Assembly (NCBI GenBank): GCA_013298775.1
Contig: JAAFIV010000006.1
Location: forward strand, 116,717-180,716
Origin: Ignavibacteria bacterium
GTDB lineage: Bacteria; Bacteroidota; Ignavibacteria; Kapaibacteriales; UBA4661
DNA length: 64,000 bases
Direction of reading: 5' to 3'
Below the pieces are notes generated by a model. The model worked only from the letters and a program-made list of their open reading frames with translations, had not been told where the DNA came from and made no database searches. A program made the translations under genes and the position numbers. This document shows positions 29,003 to 37,424 of this stretch, piece after piece (position 1 is the stretch's first letter; each line of letters begins with the position of its first letter).

Positions 29003-30364
29003 TTACTTCTTTGCTGGGAGTTTTTTTGCCGGAGCTTTTGCGGCTGCTGGCTTCTTTGCAACGGCTTTCGGAGCTGCTTTTGTAGCTGTTTTTGCTGCCG
29101 AAACGGATGCGCTTCCGCCGCCGTTCATTGCATCCAATGTTTCCTCTTGTTCATTCAATTTGCGCTCCAAGCGGCGTACTTGCGCCTTCAGGTGATGAAT
29201 AGACTGATATGCTTCGTCCAATTCAGAACGCTTTGCAATCGGGAATTCACTGAGCATCAATTCAAAGAATTTATCGGTATGTTCTTTTACTTTCGCCGAT
29301 GATGTTGCAATTTCACCTTGAATTTTCGCATAGTCGTCGGTGCTGAACATTTTGTCGAAAGCGGCTTCATTAGCGCGAATCCAGACGTTGAAGAACTCAT
29401 CGAATGTTTGCGGTGCTTTACCAGATTTTGCGGCATCCATGATGCGTCCAGTCATGTCCACAAGCGCGTCTTTGCCTGTTCCCAAGATGAGTTGCTGAAT
29501 TTTCGCGTAGTGCGCAGCAAAGAGAACGTAAGATTTCAGCATTTCTTGGGTGAGTTCGATTGCAACGCGGTCACGTCCGAAGAAGACCATGTTTACAAGC
29601 GGGCTAGAAGGCTTTTGAATGCCATCAATCATGTTCATATAAATTTTCGCAGCCGAATCGTAATTGCCCGAAGCCATTTCGCCCATTGCTTTCAAGGATT
29701 GGTCGGTCAATTCTTTCACGGTCGGACCAGCAAAACCGCCTGCTTCGCCCAATTGACCCAACAAACCAACGATTTGGTTGGAGAATTTTTCCATCACATC
29801 TGGACCCGCAAGATTGAAGAGGCTTCCTACCAATTTGTTGTATTGGTCAAAATCCAAAAACTTACCCAAATTATCTTTGTTCAAACCTGCCGACTGCATA
29901 GCACTCATCACGGGTGTAAGCACTTCGGAGAGTTTGAAATACATTTGCGCCATGTCGTTGATGCCATTGACTGCATTTGTCAAAACTGTGCCACCAGCCG
30001 TCAAATCAGCAACAGCCGCAGGAAGTTTGCCCATTGCGCCCATCCACGAGCCGTAGAGGTTTTTTGAGGTGTCGTACAACGACATCAGCTGCGACATTGC
30101 ATTGAACGACGAGCCGAAATCACCAAAATTGAAGAAGGGAAAACCTGAGGATGAGCTACCTGCGCCCGGACCTTTTGGCATAGAAAAGCTGCTACCAATG
30201 TTCTCTGCCGATGCGGTAATGGTATTTGCGAGGTCGGTAACCATCGTCGTTACGTTGCCCGGAAGGACACCACTTGCCGCATTTGCAGCCGATTTTACGA
30301 CGTTCATTTGCATATTGAGCAAATCCAAGAAGATATTGCTGCCGGAAGATGTGTTGTTGCTCAT
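29003..30364 (-). CDS. phaE: Class III PHA synthase subunit PhaE-like protein
   Basis: 453 residues. The region 260-400 matches PhaE (PHA_synth_III_E): LVDMTGRIMDAAKSG, FFNVWIRANEAAFDKMFSTD, YAKIQGEIATSSAKVKEH, ELDEAYQSIHHLKAQVRRLE. PhaE pairs with the catalytic subunit PhaC to polymerise hydroxyacyl-CoA into storage polyester. The N-terminal half is Ala/Gly/Met-rich and helical. The C-terminus is an unusual Lys-Ala-Pro tail (about 425-453, resembling histone H1 or some phasins). PhaC and the precursor genes are not in the window, so polymer synthesis is inferred only from this subunit. ATG 30364 is the only sensible start. Confidence 0.8.
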   Translation of the reverse strand: MSNNTSSGSNIFLDLLNMQMNVVKSAANAASGVLPGNVTTMVTDLANTITASAENIGSSFSMPKGPGAGSSSSGFPFFNFGDFGSSFNAMSQLMSLYDTSKNLYGSWMGAMGKLPAAVADLTAGGTVLTNAVNGINDMAQMYFKLSEVLTPVMSAMQSAGLNKDNLGKFLDFDQYNKLVGSLFNLAGPDVMEKFSNQIVGLLGQLGEAGGFAGPTVKELTDQSLKAMGEMASGNYDSAAKIYMNMIDGIQKPSSPLVNMVFFGRDRVAIELTQEMLKSYVLFAAHYAKIQQLILGTGKDALVDMTGRIMDAAKSGKAPQTFDEFFNVWIRANEAAFDKMFSTDDYAKIQGEIATSSAKVKEHTDKFFELMLSEFPIAKRSELDEAYQSIHHLKAQVRRLERKLNEQEETLDAMNGGGSASVSAAKTATKAAPKAVAKKPAAAKAPAKKLPAKK

Positions 30365-30749
30365 AACTCCACGTAAGGGAAAAATTGTAAAAAAAATTGA
30401 GTTGGAAGGCGTTGAGAACGGAGGTTTTAATAAGATTTTATCACGTGTCTGGCTGTTTTTGCGAAGAACAATTCACACAAAGGAAAAGGATAATTTTTGG
30501 ACATTTTGGACAGTTTTTTTGTACAACTCTGTCTGTATAATTCTGTACAACCACGTCGAATTTTTTGATTCCCAAATACTTTTCTCGAAAACAAATCTAC
30601 GAAAGCGTATAGTATTTCAAGCAGAAAATCGAATAAATGAAAAAAAATTCATAAATAATTAAGAAATAGTTGAGACATAAACAGTTGAATGCGGAACGAT
30701 AATAGCAAAACTCGCCCCAAAGCAAGATTATATCGGCATTCTACGAATA
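30365..30749. other. AT-rich intergenic region upstream of phaE
   Basis: About 385 bases with no credible gene. It presumably holds the phaE promoter (minus strand). Two TGTACAA-like motifs lie near 30519 and 30541, but no convincing promoter pair, RNA gene or repeat family was recognised. Confidence 0.5.
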
Positions 30750-31376
30750 TCACTTCAAAATCAAACCCGCTTCCGATGCCCAAAAAAACAAATCCAATTC
30801 ATCCATCGGAATTCCAACGGAAGCGGCGAAATCCTTAAAACCCTCACCCGCCGCCATATACCGCGCCTTACCGCTAATGTTTGGGACATCTTCAAAAACA
30901 CCGCATAGAACCAAGTGTTTGAGAGTGTGCCGGTCTAAAATTGCCAAATTGCGATAGCCGATATTCCGCAAAAAATGGGACGCTTCCTTCCAACTCATAC
31001 CATCAACATTTTCCACCAGCCATGCACGCTTTGCCTCGTCGTCCAGCGTAGAACCGAGCATTGAGGCTATCTCTTGCCATTTCTCTCGTGCTTTGAGCAA
31101 GCGTTCTGCTTTTGTGGTATGAAAGCGAATGTAGTGCTGCGGATTGCGTAAAACCTCGACAGGATGAAAACCTACGCCCTGAAAGTCGCGTTCTTGCAGA
31201 ATATTTACAACGGCGTGTGCATTCTCCGCTTTCGATTGCGGTGTGCAAAGGCAATAGCATAATTCGTAAAAATATTGCTCTTTGGGAACACGTGCAAAAT
31301 CTTCTAGGCGTGATATAATCTGAGGTTGTAGCATATTGAAGCGATACCGTTGCTCGGCAGAAAAAGTGTATGGCAT
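30750..31376 (-). CDS. 8-oxoguanine DNA glycosylase/AP lyase, Ogg2 type
   Basis: 208 residues, the size of the compact Ogg2 family known from archaea and some bacteria. The helix-hairpin-helix centre has catalytic Lys130 (DGMSWKEASHFLRNIG) and Asp148 (LAILDRHTL), and the protein ends in Lys like other family members (SEAGLILK). It excises 8-oxoguanine and nicks the strand. I start it at ATG 31376 because upstream residues (open to 31502) are not conserved. It is divergently placed from the ECF sigma gene, with a 13-bp tandem repeat in between. Confidence 0.88.
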   Translation of the reverse strand: MPYTFSAEQRYRFNMLQPQIISRLEDFARVPKEQYFYELCYCLCTPQSKAENAHAVVNILQERDFQGVGFHPVEVLRNPQHYIRFHTTKAERLLKAREKWQEIASMLGSTLDDEAKRAWLVENVDGMSWKEASHFLRNIGYRNLAILDRHTLKHLVLCGVFEDVPNISGKARYMAAGEGFKDFAASVGIPMDELDLFFWASEAGLILK

Positions 31377-31546
31377 GGTGTCGTTGAAAATACTTCGTGG
31401 TGAATTCTTGTGGCAGAAACCGAAAAAAGTGTTTTTTATGAAAGTGCTTTGATGTAACTTTTCGGCTTCTAATTTCTCTTCTTTAGGAGAAGTGTATTGC
31501 ATGCTTGTGTACCGCTTGTGTACTCTTTAGAGAGCATCGGTGCAAA

Positions 31547-31585
31547 TATAGCAGAAAAGTATAGCAAAAAAGTATAGCAGAAAAG
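31547..31585. repeat. 13-bp tandem repeat in a divergent promoter region
   Basis: Three units of TATAGCARAAAAG between the ogg and sigma-factor genes, flanked by GCAAATAT on the left and ATATTTGC on the right as an inverted pair. TATATTTG on the minus strand (31543-31550) matches a -7 box. Confidence 0.75.
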
Positions 31586-31645
31586 CTCATATTTGCTTGC
31601 AGCAGAGTTTTTTTGATTGCATGCCTTCACTTCTTCGTTTTTGGA

Positions 31646-32194
31646 ATGAATCACCACTTGAGCCAAGATTCTGCGTATATCAACGATCGTCATGCACGTT
31701 TTGAAGCTGTTGTCATGCCACATTTGGCAGATGTACAGCGTTTCGTGCAAGCCATGACGCGCGATGTCGAACAAACAAACGACCTCGTGAGCGAAACGCT
31801 ATATCTTGCCTACAAGCATTTTGATACCTTGCGCGAAGCACAGGCAGCAAAATCATGGCTCTTTACCATTGCGCGGCGCGAATTTTACGAACTTTTGCGC
31901 AAGAAAAAATCCACGCACGCACTCGACGACAACGAAGCAGAACAACTCTGGGAAGACACCGACCCACTGCCCGATGCCAAAACGGATGTCCACTTTCTCT
32001 ATCAAGCATTGGAGCGGCTTCCAGCGAAACAACGTGAGGCAATTTTACTCTTCGATGTTTTTGGATTTTCCTTGAACGACGTGCAAGAGCAGCAAGGAGA
32101 CTCGCTTTCCGCCGTAAAACAACGCTTAAAACGTGGCAGAGCGCGGCTAGCACAACTTCTTGGCGCAGAGCATGATGCTGATGATGACGAATAG
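31646..32194 (+). CDS. ECF-type RNA polymerase sigma factor
   Basis: 182 residues. Region 2 (about 22-90: ADVQRFVQAMTRDVEQTNDL, AAKSWLFTIARREFYELLR) and region 4 (about 118-170: LPAKQREAILLFDVFGFSLN, SAVKQRLKRGRARLAQLL) are both clear, with an acidic C-terminal tail. ECF factors direct polymerase to stress or envelope promoters and are usually held by a membrane anti-sigma factor. The membrane protein at 32619 on the same strand is the natural candidate, although a mobile element now separates the two genes. ATG 31646 precedes NHHLSQDSAY; upstream sequence is AT-rich. Confidence 0.9.
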   Translation: MNHHLSQDSAYINDRHARFEAVVMPHLADVQRFVQAMTRDVEQTNDLVSETLYLAYKHFDTLREAQAAKSWLFTIARREFYELLRKKKSTHALDDNEAEQLWEDTDPLPDAKTDVHFLYQALERLPAKQREAILLFDVFGFSLNDVQEQQGDSLSAVKQRLKRGRARLAQLLGAEHDADDDE

Positions 32195-32333
32195 GAATAC
32201 CCGTAAAAAAATTGTTCTTATTCTGTTGAACCCATTCTGTGACGATATTTCCGCAATCAACTGTCTTTTTGTATAATCTATGCGAATTAAAAGATAACTT
32301 TTGACACTGATGGAAGAAATGATTAGACTGATG

Positions 32334-32465
32334 TAAGGTTGTGGACATAATTAAGTTAAATTGGGCAGACAAGAGTGTCTGCCCTACCGAAGCCAGTATT
32401 TATGCGGTAGCGCAGACACTCTTGTCTGCGCCACGAGATGCCAAATTATTGTGTCCATAACCTTA
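32334..32465. mobile_element. Miniature element with TAAGGTTRTGGACAYAAT ends carrying a family A module (A5)
   Basis: 132 bp. The left end TAAGGTTGTGGACATAAT is mirrored by ATTGTGTCCATAACCTTA. ACTGATG and ACTGATA flank it directly (32327-32333 and 32466-32472), a likely 7-bp duplication with one change; the terminal TA pairs would alternatively fit an IS630/mariner-type TA duplication. The interior is a family A double hairpin with the CTACCGAAGCC spacer. Confidence 0.75.
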
Positions 32466-32618
32466 ACTGATAAAAGATTGAATAATAAAGATTTGAAGGG
32501 ATTTTTTTTTCTGTCAGTTCACATCTTGTATCTGTGAAAATCAGTTCTATCAATTACATCTGCGTCTAAAAAAATCAACTGCTTAACTTAACTTTTAATT
32601 CGTATAATCTTTCGACCA

Positions 32619-33596
32619 ATGCCAAAACTTGACCAATACTACCAACTTCTCCGTACACAGGAGCCGCTCATGGGCGAAGGTGCGCTCCGTGCGAGTATTC
32701 GTGCGGCAGTTGAGCGAGCGCATTTGGAAGGTATTGGCGAGCCGTCGGGCAATGCTCACACGCAAAGCAATCCTGTTCATACGAATCCTCTGGAAGCCTC
32801 ATCAGAGCTTGTTTCGGAGCTTTCGTCGCATCTTTCTAGTCAAATAGCAGCAGAAACCGTACAAACCTCATCATTTCTGGGCGGAGCGTTCCCACTGGTG
32901 GCTGGTATTGCCCTTGTGAGCGCATTGGTGGTGGGCGTGCTGTTCTGGCAGATACGCACACGCAATGCAGAAGGCGCATCAAAGCTCGGTGTAAGGAGTT
33001 CTTCCGATTCCACCGCTCTCGCACCAAACGCATTTGCGCAGCAAAACATCGAACAGGGACGCGTAGCAGAGAACCCAAGTACGGAGGCAAAAACGTCTGA
33101 ACGTAGCTTCAATCCTAGCCAAACAGGAGCATTATCCAATAATGCAAATGCACCGATTTACGACAACGCCGAAGAACCGTATTCCAACAATACAAACTCT
33201 CCTGCGAACATCAACGACCACAAAAACGAAACGACGTTTGATGTAGAAATGAACGAGCAAGAACGCCACCGTGACTCGCTCTCAACTCAAGCACAACTCT
33301 CTGCAAAAAAGCGTGATGCTGCCAATCAGCGTCGCCACGACCTACTCCTTTTGCTTGTTGCCAGAACGCGAGAACACGTCGTGAACCCGCATCACTACAT
33401 CCTCAAAGGCGTTCCGTGTTCGTTGCCAGTGGCAATGAAAGGCGAAACTTCACCAGACTGCATTCTTACCATGCTTGAGCAGCAAAGTTTGCTTCTCCAC
33501 GATACGCACTTGAACGCACTTATCCAACAAGCGCGGCGCGAGAAATCTTTGCCAAGCCTTGCTGTTCTTGAAAATTACATTAAAGAGCATTATTGA
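32619..33596 (+). CDS. Single-pass membrane protein, candidate anti-sigma factor
   Basis: 325 residues. The cytoplasmic N-terminal part (about 1-88) is hydrophilic and helical (LDQYYQLLRTQEPLMGEGAL). One transmembrane helix lies at about 90-112 (FPLVAGIALVSALVVGVLFW). The outside part is low-complexity (Asn, Ser, Glu) to about 225 and then has a compact C-terminal domain with two Cys (GVPCSLPVAMKGETSPDCIL). I do not recognise a family. Position after the ECF sigma gene and topology suggest an anti-sigma role, but no zinc-binding HxxxCxxC motif is present. The gap of 424 bp contains a mobile element, so an operon is uncertain. Confidence 0.6.
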   Translation: MPKLDQYYQLLRTQEPLMGEGALRASIRAAVERAHLEGIGEPSGNAHTQSNPVHTNPLEASSELVSELSSHLSSQIAAETVQTSSFLGGAFPLVAGIALVSALVVGVLFWQIRTRNAEGASKLGVRSSSDSTALAPNAFAQQNIEQGRVAENPSTEAKTSERSFNPSQTGALSNNANAPIYDNAEEPYSNNTNSPANINDHKNETTFDVEMNEQERHRDSLSTQAQLSAKKRDAANQRRHDLLLLLVARTREHVVNPHHYILKGVPCSLPVAMKGETSPDCILTMLEQQSLLLHDTHLNALIQQARREKSLPSLAVLENYIKEHY

Positions 33597-33610
33597 ATCT
33601 GAATGCTTGT

Positions 33611-33778
33611 CAGTACATAATTCTTCCATTACGCAGTAATGTGGGAAGATTGTGAGCAAGGAACGCGAATTGGAGGACTGTACGGATTATGAGGAGGGAA
33701 AAAGTCTTCAAAATCCTGATAGTCTGGGCTTCATCCGCGTTCCAATAATCGTTGTATCATGCAAGAATCGCGTACTGA
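33611..33778. repeat. Family D repeat (copy D3, longest)
   Basis: It opens CAGTACATAATTCTTCC and closes GCAAGAATCGCGTACTG (inverted ends). The interior has GGAACGCG and CATCCGCGTTCC plus ATCCTGATAGTCTGGGC. It fills most of the gap between two convergent genes. Confidence 0.8.
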
Positions 33779-33790
33779 GCGCATCAATGC

Positions 33791-35038
33791 TCACGGCGCA
33801 GCCATGAACCTGCACTGCACAATCCGCGCTGCGAGTAGCCATCCTGCTGGTGAATCTGTTTCTAATGCTTGTTTCTGGAGAATGACCTTGTCCTCCGCGT
33901 AGCCGAATTGCTGTGCAATTGTGCGTACGCGGGCTTTGCAGCGTGCCTGAAATGCTGCCGTTGTTACATCTTCTTCCCGCCCATACATTGTACAAACAAT
34001 ACTTCCTCCTTGCCCAAATCGTACAGATTGCTTCACAAGCCGCACCGTTGCTATGCCTTCAGCACTGAGAGATGCGTTTTTTTCGCCTTCTTCAAAGTCT
34101 AGTTCACACATATCGGCAGATGGTGGAATGCTGTCGGAGACAGCATTTACGCGCTGTACGGCGAAAAATTTCGCTAAAGAACGCTCGTTTGCAATGCTTG
34201 GCTCTTGATAGCGAATTTCCAGCGTACAGCGCACGGTATCTGGCTTAGTGAAGGGAAAATTGTAAAAAATAACGTTTGGGTCTTTAAGTTTCCAGTCCAC
34301 AACAGGGCGAAGTTTTCCCGCAGCAGTAATTGGCTGGCGAATACTTTTGTACTTGCGGTTCTCTTCTACGTGTTGTATCACAATTCCCCATTGCTGCGTT
34401 GCATACACCTCTGCTGTTGCGGAAGTACAGAAAAAGCGGACGATAGCAGGCGAGGCAGTAGCGACGGTATCAATACGCATAATTGGTGCAAATAGTTCTG
34501 GTGAACCTTCGAGGAGAATTTGCCCATTTTTGCGGTTGTGTGGACTGAGAATACGTATGCGCTGAGCATCAATCCTTGTTCCCTCAAGTAAACATTCTTT
34601 CAATAGCACAACATTTTTCTGAGGTCGTTCTTCAGAAGAAGGCTGCAACGTCAGTGTTAATGCGGGATTCTGGCGAAGGCGTTCTTGAAGGATTTGCACC
34701 GTTTCGTGCCGACGAAACTTCTCAAGCCTTGTCCCACGGGCTTCGTAGGCGAAATTCACGTTCAAAGCGGAATCGGAAAACATTGTGCGTAACGGCGCAC
34801 AATCGGCTGCCACTGCACGCTGGAGGGTATGCACAATAGCATTTCGCGAACTGGTCACAATGACCGTTTTAAGCGGAATTTCCTTACCCGTAGCATCCAC
34901 GCCTACAAGACGCAATTCTGGTGGCGAACTTGCATTGTCTTGTGCAAAATCTTGTGCAAAAAAGACGGCAACACAGAAAAACTGCATTGCAAAGAGTGCC
35001 GCACCGCAAGAAATGGTGCGAAAAAGAAGAGTACGCAT
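33791..35038 (-). CDS. Secreted protein of unknown function, weakly OmpA-like
   Basis: 415 residues with a signal peptide (MRTLLFRTISCGAALFAMQF, cleavage near AQDFAQ). Two short stretches recall the OmpA peptidoglycan-binding fold: LNVNFAYE / ETVQILQERLRQNPALTLTL (about 95-140) and CKARVRTIAQQFGYAEDKVILQKQ (about 365-390). They are separated by about 220 residues and the usual D/R ligands are not evident, so this is only a hint. It starts at ATG 35038; the frame is open to 35080. It lies 47 bp downstream of yraN on the same strand and could share its transcript. Confidence 0.6.
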   Translation of the reverse strand: MRTLLFRTISCGAALFAMQFFCVAVFFAQDFAQDNASSPPELRLVGVDATGKEIPLKTVIVTSSRNAIVHTLQRAVAADCAPLRTMFSDSALNVNFAYEARGTRLEKFRRHETVQILQERLRQNPALTLTLQPSSEERPQKNVVLLKECLLEGTRIDAQRIRILSPHNRKNGQILLEGSPELFAPIMRIDTVATASPAIVRFFCTSATAEVYATQQWGIVIQHVEENRKYKSIRQPITAAGKLRPVVDWKLKDPNVIFYNFPFTKPDTVRCTLEIRYQEPSIANERSLAKFFAVQRVNAVSDSIPPSADMCELDFEEGEKNASLSAEGIATVRLVKQSVRFGQGGSIVCTMYGREEDVTTAAFQARCKARVRTIAQQFGYAEDKVILQKQALETDSPAGWLLAARIVQCRFMAAP

Positions 35039-35085
35039 AAAGGAGAAGGAGAAAATGAAGAAACAAGAAAGAGACAACAAGACAA

Positions 35086-35457
35086 CTAAAACGCATTCGG
35101 AATATGTCGCACATCTGGCTCTGTATCATGCTTCCAGCGAATGGTAACAACATCGAAACGGCATTCGCGATTGCTGATGCCGTGCGTGTACAAATAGCCT
35201 TCGGCAACACGGCGCAAGGAGCGTTGTTTACTGGGCGTTATTGCCGCTTCAGGCGAGCCGTAGTGGTCATTACTGCGGGCTTTTACTTCCACAAAGACCA
35301 GTGTTTCTGCTTCTTCCGCGATAATATCTATTTCGCCCGTGCGCCCGAAGTGAAAATTTCGCTTCAGAATGCGCATTCCTCTATTTTGCAGAAATTGTGC
35401 CGCAATAGTCTCAGCATCGGCTCCACGTGCGCGATTATGCGGTGTTTGCATTTGCAT
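35086..35457 (-). CDS. yraN: YraN/UPF0102 family nuclease-fold protein
   Basis: 123 residues, full length for UPF0102. It has the restriction-endonuclease-like core: RGADAETIAAQFL, GEIDIIA, FVEVKARS (E-x-K) and a closing RFDVVTI strand. The family is widespread; a nuclease role linked to DNA handling is suggested by the fold but not firmly established. In many bacteria it lies by rnhB or rsmI; here it does not. It starts at ATG 35457, followed by QMQTPHNRARG. Confidence 0.92.
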   Translation of the reverse strand: MQMQTPHNRARGADAETIAAQFLQNRGMRILKRNFHFGRTGEIDIIAEEAETLVFVEVKARSNDHYGSPEAAITPSKQRSLRRVAEGYLYTHGISNRECRFDVVTIRWKHDTEPDVRHIPNAF

Positions 35458-35526
35458 GAAAGATATGTGAACAAGAGATTTTTGTTATGAACTTTTTGTT
35501 GTGAGATTGTCGCTGTGAACTTTTCG

Positions 35527-35557
35527 TTGCGCACTCTGCTGAAATCCGCTAATTTTG
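35527..35557 (+). promoter_or_regulatory. Candidate promoter for the small membrane protein
   Basis: TTG (35527-35529), 20-base spacer, TAATTTTG (35550-35557), a full match to TAnnTTTG, 52 bases before the ATG at 35610. Confidence 0.55.
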
Positions 35558-35609
35558 CGCTTTGTTTCGTAACTTGAATTTTAGCAATACCTTCACCATT
35601 GTTGTTCTT

Positions 35610-35792
35610 ATGTACAAAGCTCTTTACATCATGTTGGCGTGTAATTTGATGGCTGCTGCTGTCTTTTTTGTAGGTGGGACATTCGGCGGGAAGCCGCTTA
35701 TGAGCTTGCTTGGCTGGATTTTTGTTCTCGCATCGGCAGCGTTATTTGTGTTTATGTATTTTGTCAAGAAGAAATATCCTACCTTGAAGTAA
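35610..35792 (+). CDS. Small two-helix membrane protein
   Basis: 60 residues with two hydrophobic helices (about 4-20, ALYIMLACNLMAAAVFFVG, and about 30-52, LLGWIFVLASAALFVFMYFV) and a basic C-terminus (KKKYPTLK). I do not recognise a family. A well-formed promoter 52 bases upstream and the compact gap to the next gene support it as real. An earlier start at 35562 is open but overlaps the promoter. A perfect 12-bp hairpin follows its stop. Confidence 0.6.
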   Translation: MYKALYIMLACNLMAAAVFFVGGTFGGKPLMSLLGWIFVLASAALFVFMYFVKKKYPTLK

Positions 35793-35812
35793 ATGCCCTT
35801 CTCCCGCCACTG

Positions 35813-35843
35813 TGCGCCTTGCAACACACTCTTGCAAGGCGCA
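35813..35843. terminator. Perfect 12-bp hairpin between the small membrane gene and yciH
   Basis: TGCGCCTTGCAA (35813-35824) and TTGCAAGGCGCA (35832-35843) with a 7-base loop. There is no T-run behind it, so it may be a processing or leader structure of yciH rather than an intrinsic terminator. Confidence 0.6.
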
Positions 35844-35871
35844 TGAAACCTTACTCTTTTCCTCATTTACT

Positions 35872-36258
35872 ATGTCCAAACTTTCTTCTCTTGCTGATTT
35901 AGCCGCACTTTTGCCAAACGATTACACTGCTGAAAAAGCCCCACAAGCCGCATCAAAGCTGGGATATGACGGCAAGGCACAGCACGTGCGCATTGTAACG
36001 GAAAAGCGGAAAAATAAAACAGTAACGATGGTCTCAGGTTTTCAATCAAACCCGCAAGAGTTGGAGAGTATTGTAGCAGACATCAAGAAACAATGCGGCA
36101 CTGGAGGTCGTATGCTGGACAATGCGCTGGAAATACAGGGCGACCACGTAAGCAAAATTACGGCGTTTTTGGAGAAGAAAGGATTCAGCATACAAGCCAA
36201 TGGCAAAGGACAAAGCAGCAAAGGACAAAGCAGCAAAGGACAACAGACGAAACGATAA
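35872..36258 (+). CDS. yciH: SUI1/YciH family translation initiation factor-like protein
   Basis: 128 residues. The SUI1 (eIF1) domain covers about 40-108: VRIVTEKRKNKTVTMVSGF, ELESIVADIKKQCGTGG, LEIQGDHVSKITAFLEKKG. Bacterial YciH-type proteins bind the small ribosomal subunit and can influence start-codon selection or act under stress. The N-terminal 35 residues are less conserved. The C-terminus carries GQSSK repeats encoded by a 15-bp tandem repeat (36208-36244). ATG 35872 was chosen because residues encoded by the open frame upstream correspond to the hairpin. Confidence 0.9.
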   Translation: MSKLSSLADLAALLPNDYTAEKAPQAASKLGYDGKAQHVRIVTEKRKNKTVTMVSGFQSNPQELESIVADIKKQCGTGGRMLDNALEIQGDHVSKITAFLEKKGFSIQANGKGQSSKGQSSKGQQTKR

Positions 36259-36269
36259 AAGCAGCCTTT

Positions 36270-37370
36270 TTAGAAGACAATCGGCAAGCGCACTTCTACC
36301 GTTGTGCCTTTACCAATCGCGCTATCAATGGTAAAGCTGCCACGATGCAATTCGGTGACACGCTTTGCAATCGTTAGCCCCAAGCCCTGCCCCTGTTGTT
36401 CATGGATATTGCGGTCGAATTGCATGTACGCGCCTATTTGTGCGATTTGCGAAGCATGCATACCGCGTCCCTCGTCTTGAATAGCAAGCGTATAAAAACC
36501 ATTCTTTATCCTTCCATGCAAGCGAATACGGGACTTCGCGATGGAAAACTTACACGCATTATCTATCAATTCCAGAATAAGTTTGCGCAAATATGAATCT
36601 GAAATGTTCAGCGAAGCAGGCTGCAAGTCGCTTTCAAGCTGGTGTTGATTGCCATTTTGTATAATTCGATGCATTGCCACTTCCATAATAACTTCTGGGC
36701 AATTGATGACCTTCTCTTCGGATAATTCGAGCATTGCACTAGGATTGGCGGCAAGAATTTCCAAACGCGAGAGATAAATAAAGTTTTCGACCAGCACACT
36801 CAGGCGATGCCCAGAAGAAACAATCGTTGCCAACATTTCGATGGCTTCTTCGCGTCCCAAGCGGTCGTATTGCGAGGTTAGTAATTCACCAAAACCAATG
36901 ATGGAATTAAGCGGAGTGCGGAATTCATGCGGCAATACCAATGCAATATTCGCACGAAGCTGTTGAAGCTGTTGATTTGCCTGAAGTGTAATGCGCTCGT
37001 GTTTCTCCAAGCGAGCATTGATGCTGGAAAGCAGGTCATCTACCGAAAATGGTTTGCTGAGATAATCATCCGCGCCCAACTGCATTCCTGTCCGAATGTC
37101 GGTAAGTTCATGCTTCGCTGAGAGAAGGAGAATAGGAATCGTCGCCGTTGCGGTATGTTTGCGTAATTCTGCAAGCACCTCGAAACCGCCCATATCCTGC
37201 ATGATAACATCACACAAAATAATATCTGGCTGCGTCCGCCGCACAACTTCAACACCTTCTGTTCCACCACTTGCCGTAAAAACAACAAAATGATAGACTT
37301 CCAGAATGCGCTGAATTGTTTCAAGCGTCGTAGCATCATCATCGATAACAACAACTTTCCGTGTTCGCAT
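36270..37370 (-). CDS. Response regulator-histidine kinase hybrid (REC-HisKA-HATPase)
   Basis: 366-residue soluble signalling protein. The receiver domain (1-120) has Asp10/11, phospho-acceptor Asp54 (ILCDVIMQD) and Lys106. A linker helix leads to the kinase H-box with His148 (LPHEFRTPLNSIIGF). The ATPase domain has the N-box (LILELIDNACKFS), G1 (DEGRGMHAS) and G2 (GQGLGLTIAKR). There is no membrane segment, so the kinase is presumably controlled by phosphorylation of its own receiver. Its output partner is unknown. It stands alone, downstream of a family A repeat. Confidence 0.92.
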   Translation of the reverse strand: MRTRKVVVIDDDATTLETIQRILEVYHFVVFTASGGTEGVEVVRRTQPDIILCDVIMQDMGGFEVLAELRKHTATATIPILLLSAKHELTDIRTGMQLGADDYLSKPFSVDDLLSSINARLEKHERITLQANQQLQQLRANIALVLPHEFRTPLNSIIGFGELLTSQYDRLGREEAIEMLATIVSSGHRLSVLVENFIYLSRLEILAANPSAMLELSEEKVINCPEVIMEVAMHRIIQNGNQHQLESDLQPASLNISDSYLRKLILELIDNACKFSIAKSRIRLHGRIKNGFYTLAIQDEGRGMHASQIAQIGAYMQFDRNIHEQQGQGLGLTIAKRVTELHRGSFTIDSAIGKGTTVEVRLPIVF

Positions 37371-37424
37371 ACAATCAAGGACCTTCGTGTGTCGAAAGAA
37401 AATGGAAGAGGACTTTCACAAACA

